Source of the DNA: Lentimicrobiaceae bacterium
Lineage (GTDB): Bacteria > Bacteroidota > Bacteroidia > Bacteroidales > JAGONC01
Length of the DNA stretch: 64,000 nt
Direction: 5' to 3'
NCBI GenBank assembly: GCA_017993235.1
Contig: JAGONC010000012.1
Span: 1 to 64,000, forward strand
Made by a program: the position numbers and the translations under genes. Positions within the stretch are counted from its first letter, which is position 1; every line of letters starts with the position of its first letter. A model generated the notes under the pieces. The model made no database searches. It saw only the letters and a list, made by a program, of their open reading frames with translations, and was not told the origin of the DNA. Shown here piece after piece: positions 60,319 to 64,000 of the stretch.

Positions 60319-61770
60319 ATGCTACGCAGCAAAATTTTAGAGTTTCTACGGGCAACCGTCCTTTTTCTGATCATTCTGGTACTGTTTTCCTGTTCGAGCC
60401 CACAGCGCAGCGAACTGGCGAATGATGCCCGGTTGGGCAATTCATCTCGAGGGGATGACCTGTTTAGGGAACGGGGCAAGCTGATCGCCCTGACCAATTA
60501 CGGTTCCACCAGTTATTTCATTTATCGTGGCCAGCCCATGGGATATCAATACGATCTGTTAAAATCCCTTGCTGATCATCTCGGAGTTGAACTCGAAATG
60601 ATGGTGAGTAACAGCACTGACGGTGCTTTGAGTGATCTTACCAAGGGGCGGTGTGACCTGATCGCAATGGATCTCACCGTCACCACCGATCGGCAACAAA
60701 GGGTGGATTTTTCCGACCCTCTTGGTCAAACCCGGCAGGTACTGGTTCAGCGCAAGCCTGGTCACCGGAATTTCTGGGGCACCCGGTCTGTCCCTTCGCA
60801 GCCCCTTGTACGCAATCAGGCCCAATTGGCGGGCAGAACGGTCTATATTCAGCGAAATGCTTCACTGGCCAGCCAGTTGCACCATCTTCAGCAGCAGATC
60901 GGTGACACGATTTACGTTGTTGAGAAGCCTGATAAGACAGCCGAGGATCTCATTAAGATGGTGTCGGCGGGGGAAATTAGCTATACTATATGCGACGAGC
61001 AGGTTGCCTCCATCAACCAGCACTATTATCCGGATATTGACATCGCTACTCCGGTGAGTATCTATCAGCCTGTAGCCTGGGCAGTGCGAAAGGAATCCCC
61101 TGTGCTTCTGGATGCGATCAATGAATGGCTTGCGGAAACCCAGCGTGTGAGTACCGATCCGCTGGTTTCCAGGAAATACTTCATTACGCCACTCAACTCT
61201 CCGGCCAGCCAAAGCGTGGCAGCGACAACTGCCCAGGGTGTTATCTCTGTTTTTGATGATGTGATCAAGGAACAGAGCGCCCTGCTGAACTGGGACTGGA
61301 GGCTCCTGGCATCACTTATTTACGCGGAATCAACCTTTAATCCTGAAGTGACCTCCCGGAAAGGAGCTTACGGATTGATGCAACTGATGCCGGAGACCAT
61401 GGAAAAATTCGGTATTGACTCCACCTCGTCTCCGCGGGAGAACATTGCCGCCGGGGTCAAGTTCCTTCAATGGCTGGATAAACAACTCAGAAACCGGGTG
61501 CTGGATGACATGGAGCGGGTCAAATTTGTCCTTGCCGCCTATAATGTGGGCATTGCTCACATTTTTGATGCGATGCGGCTTGCCGAAAAGTACGGTAGGA
61601 ATCCGGCCGTATGGACCGATAATGTTGATTATTTTATCCTGAATAAATCCGATCCGTTCTTCTATACCGATTCCGTGGTCCGTTATGGTTATGCCCGTGG
61701 CGAAGAGCCCTATCAGTTTGTCGGCGATGTCTTCGCTCGGTATGATTATTACCGGGGAATCATCAATTAA
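60319..61770 (+). CDS. mltF: Membrane-bound lytic murein transglycosylase F
   Basis: A 483-residue lipoprotein (VLFSCSSP, Cys25). Residues 50-290 are a periplasmic amino-acid-binding-like domain (GYQYDLLKSLADHLGVELEM, CDLIAMDLTVT, FSDPLGQTRQVLV); residues 310-480 are a soluble-lytic-transglycosylase domain with catalytic Glu337 in IYAESTF and GAYGLMQLMPET. This order is that of MltF. It cuts peptidoglycan glycan strands to 1,6-anhydro products and is anchored to the outer membrane. Confidence 0.93.
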   Translation: MLRSKILEFLRATVLFLIILVLFSCSSPQRSELANDARLGNSSRGDDLFRERGKLIALTNYGSTSYFIYRGQPMGYQYDLLKSLADHLGVELEMMVSNSTDGALSDLTKGRCDLIAMDLTVTTDRQQRVDFSDPLGQTRQVLVQRKPGHRNFWGTRSVPSQPLVRNQAQLAGRTVYIQRNASLASQLHHLQQQIGDTIYVVEKPDKTAEDLIKMVSAGEISYTICDEQVASINQHYYPDIDIATPVSIYQPVAWAVRKESPVLLDAINEWLAETQRVSTDPLVSRKYFITPLNSPASQSVAATTAQGVISVFDDVIKEQSALLNWDWRLLASLIYAESTFNPEVTSRKGAYGLMQLMPETMEKFGIDSTSSPRENIAAGVKFLQWLDKQLRNRVLDDMERVKFVLAAYNVGIAHIFDAMRLAEKYGRNPAVWTDNVDYFILNKSDPFFYTDSVVRYGYARGEEPYQFVGDVFARYDYYRGIIN

Positions 61771-61773
61771 CAT

Positions 61774-61858
61774 TAGCTACAAGCTTCAAGTTTTAATAAA
61801 GTAAGTACCGGCGATTCATCCTTATCTTGTAGCTTGAAGCTTGTAGCTTGAAGCTTGA
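61774..61858. repeat. AGCTTGAAGCTTG repeat cluster before tyrS
   Basis: AGCTACAAGCTTCAAG (61775-61790) recurs inverted, twice in tandem, as CTTGTAGCTTGAAG (61826 onward and 61840 onward). The segment can form alternative hairpins. It separates mltF and tyrS and could end the mltF transcript. Confidence 0.5.
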
Positions 61859-61893
61859 CGAATTCTTCCTATTTTTACGTCAAAATTCAACCC

Positions 61894-63186
61894 ATGAACT
61901 TCATCGAGGAACTCCGCTGGAGGGGCATGATCCATGACCTGATGCCCGGAACAGAAGAGCAGTTGAACAAAGAGATGACCTCTGCCTATATCGGCTTTGA
62001 TCCAACTGCCAACTCCCTGCACATCGGGAATTTATTACCCATTATGTTACTGGTGCATTTTCAGCGGTGTGGCCATAAGCCCATCGTTCTGGTTGGCGGC
62101 GCAACCGGTATGGTCGGGGATCCTTCCGGGAAAACCGAGGAGCGTAAACTCCTTTCCATTGAACAGATCCAGCATAACCTGAACGCCCAGAAAAAGCAGC
62201 TCATGAAGTTCCTCGACTTCCAAACGGGAGATAATAAAGCAGAGGTCGTCAATAATTTCGACTGGTTCCGCGACTATACTTTCCTGGATTTCATCCGCGA
62301 CGTGGGTAAGCACATTTCGGTAAATTACATGATGTCGAAGGAATCCGTAAAAAAACGACTGGAATCAGGAATGTCCTTCACCGAATTCAGTTATCAGCTG
62401 GTACAGGGATATGATTTCTACTGGCTTTACCGGAATATGAACTGCAAACTGCAGATGGGCGGATCGGATCAATGGGGAAACATTGTGACCGGAACGGAAC
62501 TCATACGCAGGATGTATTTTGATCTGGAAGGTAAAGATGCCACGGCTTACGCACTCACCTGCCCGCTGGTCACCAAATCCGACGGAAGTAAATTCGGTAA
62601 AAGCGAAGGCGGCAATATATGGCTGGATCCGGCCAGGACCTCTCCTTATCTGTTTTATCAGTACTGGCTGAATTTGCCTGACGAGGATGCCGCCAATTTT
62701 ATCAAACTGTTCACCCTGTTCACACGGGAAGAGATCGATCAATTGACCGCACAGCATCAGCAGGCGCCCCATCTGCGGATCCTTCAGAAAGCACTGGCCC
62801 GCGATGTGACCACCCGGGTTCATTCGGAAGATGACTGCAACATGGTGGTGGAAGCTTCCTCCATTTTATTCGGACAGGGGACCACCGATATGCTCCGGCA
62901 TTTGTCGGAAGATATGCTTTTAGCCGTGTTTGAGGGTGTCCCACAGTCAGAGATCAATCAGCAGGTGGTTGAGGAGGGTACCGGGATCGTGGAGTTTCTG
63001 ACCGAACAAACCGGAATATTTCCTTCCAAGGGAGAGGCCCGGCGGACATTGAAAGAAAATGCCGTATCGATCAATAAGGAAAAGGTGACTGAAGAGTTTG
63101 TCATTGACCGCCGTTGCCTCCTGAACGGCAGGTACATTTTGGTACAGAAGGGGAAGAAGAATTATTACCTTGTTAAAACAAGGTGA
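61894..63186 (+). CDS. tyrS: Tyrosyl-tRNA synthetase
   Basis: I start at ATG 61894 ([15 protein letters not shown]), the normal N-terminus; a TTG 13 codons upstream lies at the edge of the repeat. The 430-residue class I enzyme has HIGN (43-46), the tyrosine pocket AYIGFDPTA and [12 protein letters not shown], the [10 protein letters not shown] motif, KFGKS in place of KMSKS, and a C-terminal S4 domain ([15 protein letters not shown]). It charges tRNA-Tyr. Confidence 0.97.
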   Translation: MNFIEELRWRGMIHDLMPGTEEQLNKEMTSAYIGFDPTANSLHIGNLLPIMLLVHFQRCGHKPIVLVGGATGMVGDPSGKTEERKLLSIEQIQHNLNAQKKQLMKFLDFQTGDNKAEVVNNFDWFRDYTFLDFIRDVGKHISVNYMMSKESVKKRLESGMSFTEFSYQLVQGYDFYWLYRNMNCKLQMGGSDQWGNIVTGTELIRRMYFDLEGKDATAYALTCPLVTKSDGSKFGKSEGGNIWLDPARTSPYLFYQYWLNLPDEDAANFIKLFTLFTREEIDQLTAQHQQAPHLRILQKALARDVTTRVHSEDDCNMVVEASSILFGQGTTDMLRHLSEDMLLAVFEGVPQSEINQQVVEEGTGIVEFLTEQTGIFPSKGEARRTLKENAVSINKEKVTEEFVIDRRCLLNGRYILVQKGKKNYYLVKTR

Positions 63187-63262
63187 TATACGATTAACCG
63201 ATTAACCGATATTTGATGTGGGATTTAAATCAGATATCGGTTAATCGGTTAATCTGATATCA
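63187..63262. repeat. Palindromic repeat between tyrS and cysS
   Basis: GATTAACCGATTAACCGATAT and the inverse, ATATCGGTTAATCGGTTAATC, flank a short centre; GGATTTAAATC and CTGATATC are shared with 374-470. The repeat begins right after the tyrS stop and covers the cysS stop codon and last three codons (Ile-Ser-Asp), so it can serve both convergent genes as a terminator. Confidence 0.65.
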
Positions 63263-64000
63263 TCTCCCACTCCGCTCCATCTTTTGTGTCTTTCACCCTG
63301 ATCTTCAGTCGTGCCAGCTCATTCCGGATCATATCTGCCGTTTTCCAGTCCTTTTTTTCGCGTGCGGATGCCCGCAGCCGCAACAGCGCATCCATCAGCC
63401 CGCTGACCGGTCCGGACTGCTGATCCTGTTCCTCACGTTTTAATCCGAGGACGTCAAAGGTGAACGCATGGAAGTTTTTCTTCAAATCCGCAAGATCTTC
63501 CACAGAAAGGGTTTCCGCTCCGGTATGGATCAGGTTGATCATATGCAGCGCCTCAAACAGTTGCGCGATCAGCACCGGGCTGTTGAGGTCGTCGTTCATG
63601 GCCTCATAGCATTTGTCTTCCCACTCCTTGATTTTCAGGGTGGAATGATCTGATGACGGAAGCCTTTCCAGTGTATCCATGCCTGCAAAAAGCCGTTTTA
63701 ATCCCTTTGCGGCTGCCTGCAGTGCTTCATTGGAGAAATCGAGTGTACTGCGGTAATGTGCCTGAAGGACGAAAAAGCGGATGGTCATGGGTGAATAGGG
63801 TTGGTCCAGCAGAGGGTGATTTCCGGTGAAGACATCATCGAGGCTGATGGCATTTCCCAGTGATTTACCCATTTTTTGTCCGTTAAGGGTCACCATGTTG
63901 TTATGCAGCCAGATTCTGACATGTTCCTGTCCGTAGGCAGCCACACTTTGTGCGATCTCCGATTCATGATGGGGGAAGATCAGGTCCATACCGCCGCCAT
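63249..64000 (-). CDS. cysS: Cysteinyl-tRNA synthetase, C-terminal part (cut by window edge)
   Basis: The open frame continues past the right edge (GGGMDLIFPHHESEIAQ, the zinc-site signature with His-His-Glu, follows from the last bases). It contains the anticodon-proximal motif KMGKSLGN (KMSKS) and the C-terminal DALD helical domain ending in WEMISD. About 250 C-terminal residues are present; the N-terminal HIGH part lies outside. The last codons and stop are inside the palindromic repeat. Confidence 0.95.
   Translation of the reverse strand, partial: GGGMDLIFPHHESEIAQSVAAYGQEHVRIWLHNNMVTLNGQKMGKSLGNAISLDDVFTGNHPLLDQPYSPMTIRFFVLQAHYRSTLDFSNEALQAAAKGLKRLFAGMDTLERLPSSDHSTLKIKEWEDKCYEAMNDDLNSPVLIAQLFEALHMINLIHTGAETLSVEDLADLKKNFHAFTFDVLGLKREEQDQQSGPVSGLMDALLRLRASAREKKDWKTADMIRNELARLKIRVKDTKDGAEWEMISD

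Noticed and set aside
61774..61893. T-box riboswitch upstream of tyrS
   Set aside because: No T-box core sequence, specifier loop or terminator/antiterminator pair; the region is repeat sequence.
1..64000. CRISPR array
   Set aside because: No regularly spaced direct repeats with unique spacers were seen; the repeats found are palindromic elements or coding repeats.

Overview
The window looks like the chromosome of a free-living Bacteroidota (class Bacteroidia) bacterium. The evidence is a SusC/SusD pair with surface lipoproteins, -7 promoter elements of the form TAnnTTTG, DUF5107, DUF5723 and PG0541-type proteins, and many lipoproteins with a Cys soon after the signal helix. A complete membrane nitrate reductase operon and a large plant-type polysaccharide locus suggest a facultatively respiring, glycan-degrading lifestyle. 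Genus cannot be set from the sequence alone.

Region 1 (about 1-9060) is AT-rich and decayed: an array of structured repeats, tRNA-Arg(CCT), an internally deleted IS4-family element, a phosphodiesterase lipoprotein with a six-repeat C-terminus, an acylphosphatase-like protein, a TPR/LuxR regulator, a RloA/RloB (AbiL-like) pair whose RloB is cut short by one stop codon, a tyrosine recombinase lacking its 5' part, and a frameshifted IS200/IS605 remnant. I read it as the ruin of a mobile island carrying a defence module.

Region 2 (9063-24486) is housekeeping and respiratory: a ketopantoate-reductase-like gene, an unknown secreted protein, L-serine ammonia-lyase, a decayed NCS2 nucleobase permease, YceI, the narKGHJI operon (minus strand), a carboxymuconolactone-decarboxylase-type protein and an AAA_14/DUF4143 ATPase.

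Region 3 (24612-48876, all minus strand) is one polysaccharide utilisation locus: SusD, SusC, a surface lipoprotein, three GH2 enzymes, a clan GH-A glycosidase fused to a right-handed beta-helix, an SGNH acetylesterase, a GH43 of the exo-beta-1,3-galactanase type, a sugar/H+ symporter and a DUF5107-TPR protein. Together they suggest a branched beta-galactan such as type II arabinogalactan: SusCD imports, esterase, arabinosidase and galactosidases trim, and the symporter takes up monosaccharide. No local sensor (HTCS, ECF sigma/anti-sigma, AraC) is present.

Region 4 (48983-55514) is a TetR-TolC-MFP-RND efflux operon ending in a PG0541-family gene. Region 5 (55577-64000) holds small envelope genes, a TlpA-like thioredoxin, DUF2147, a DUF5723 barrel, the lytic transglycosylase MltF with a possible attenuator or small RNA upstream, tyrS, and the 3' part of cysS cut by the window edge. 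A palindromic repeat recurs near both window ends and supplies the cysS stop codon.
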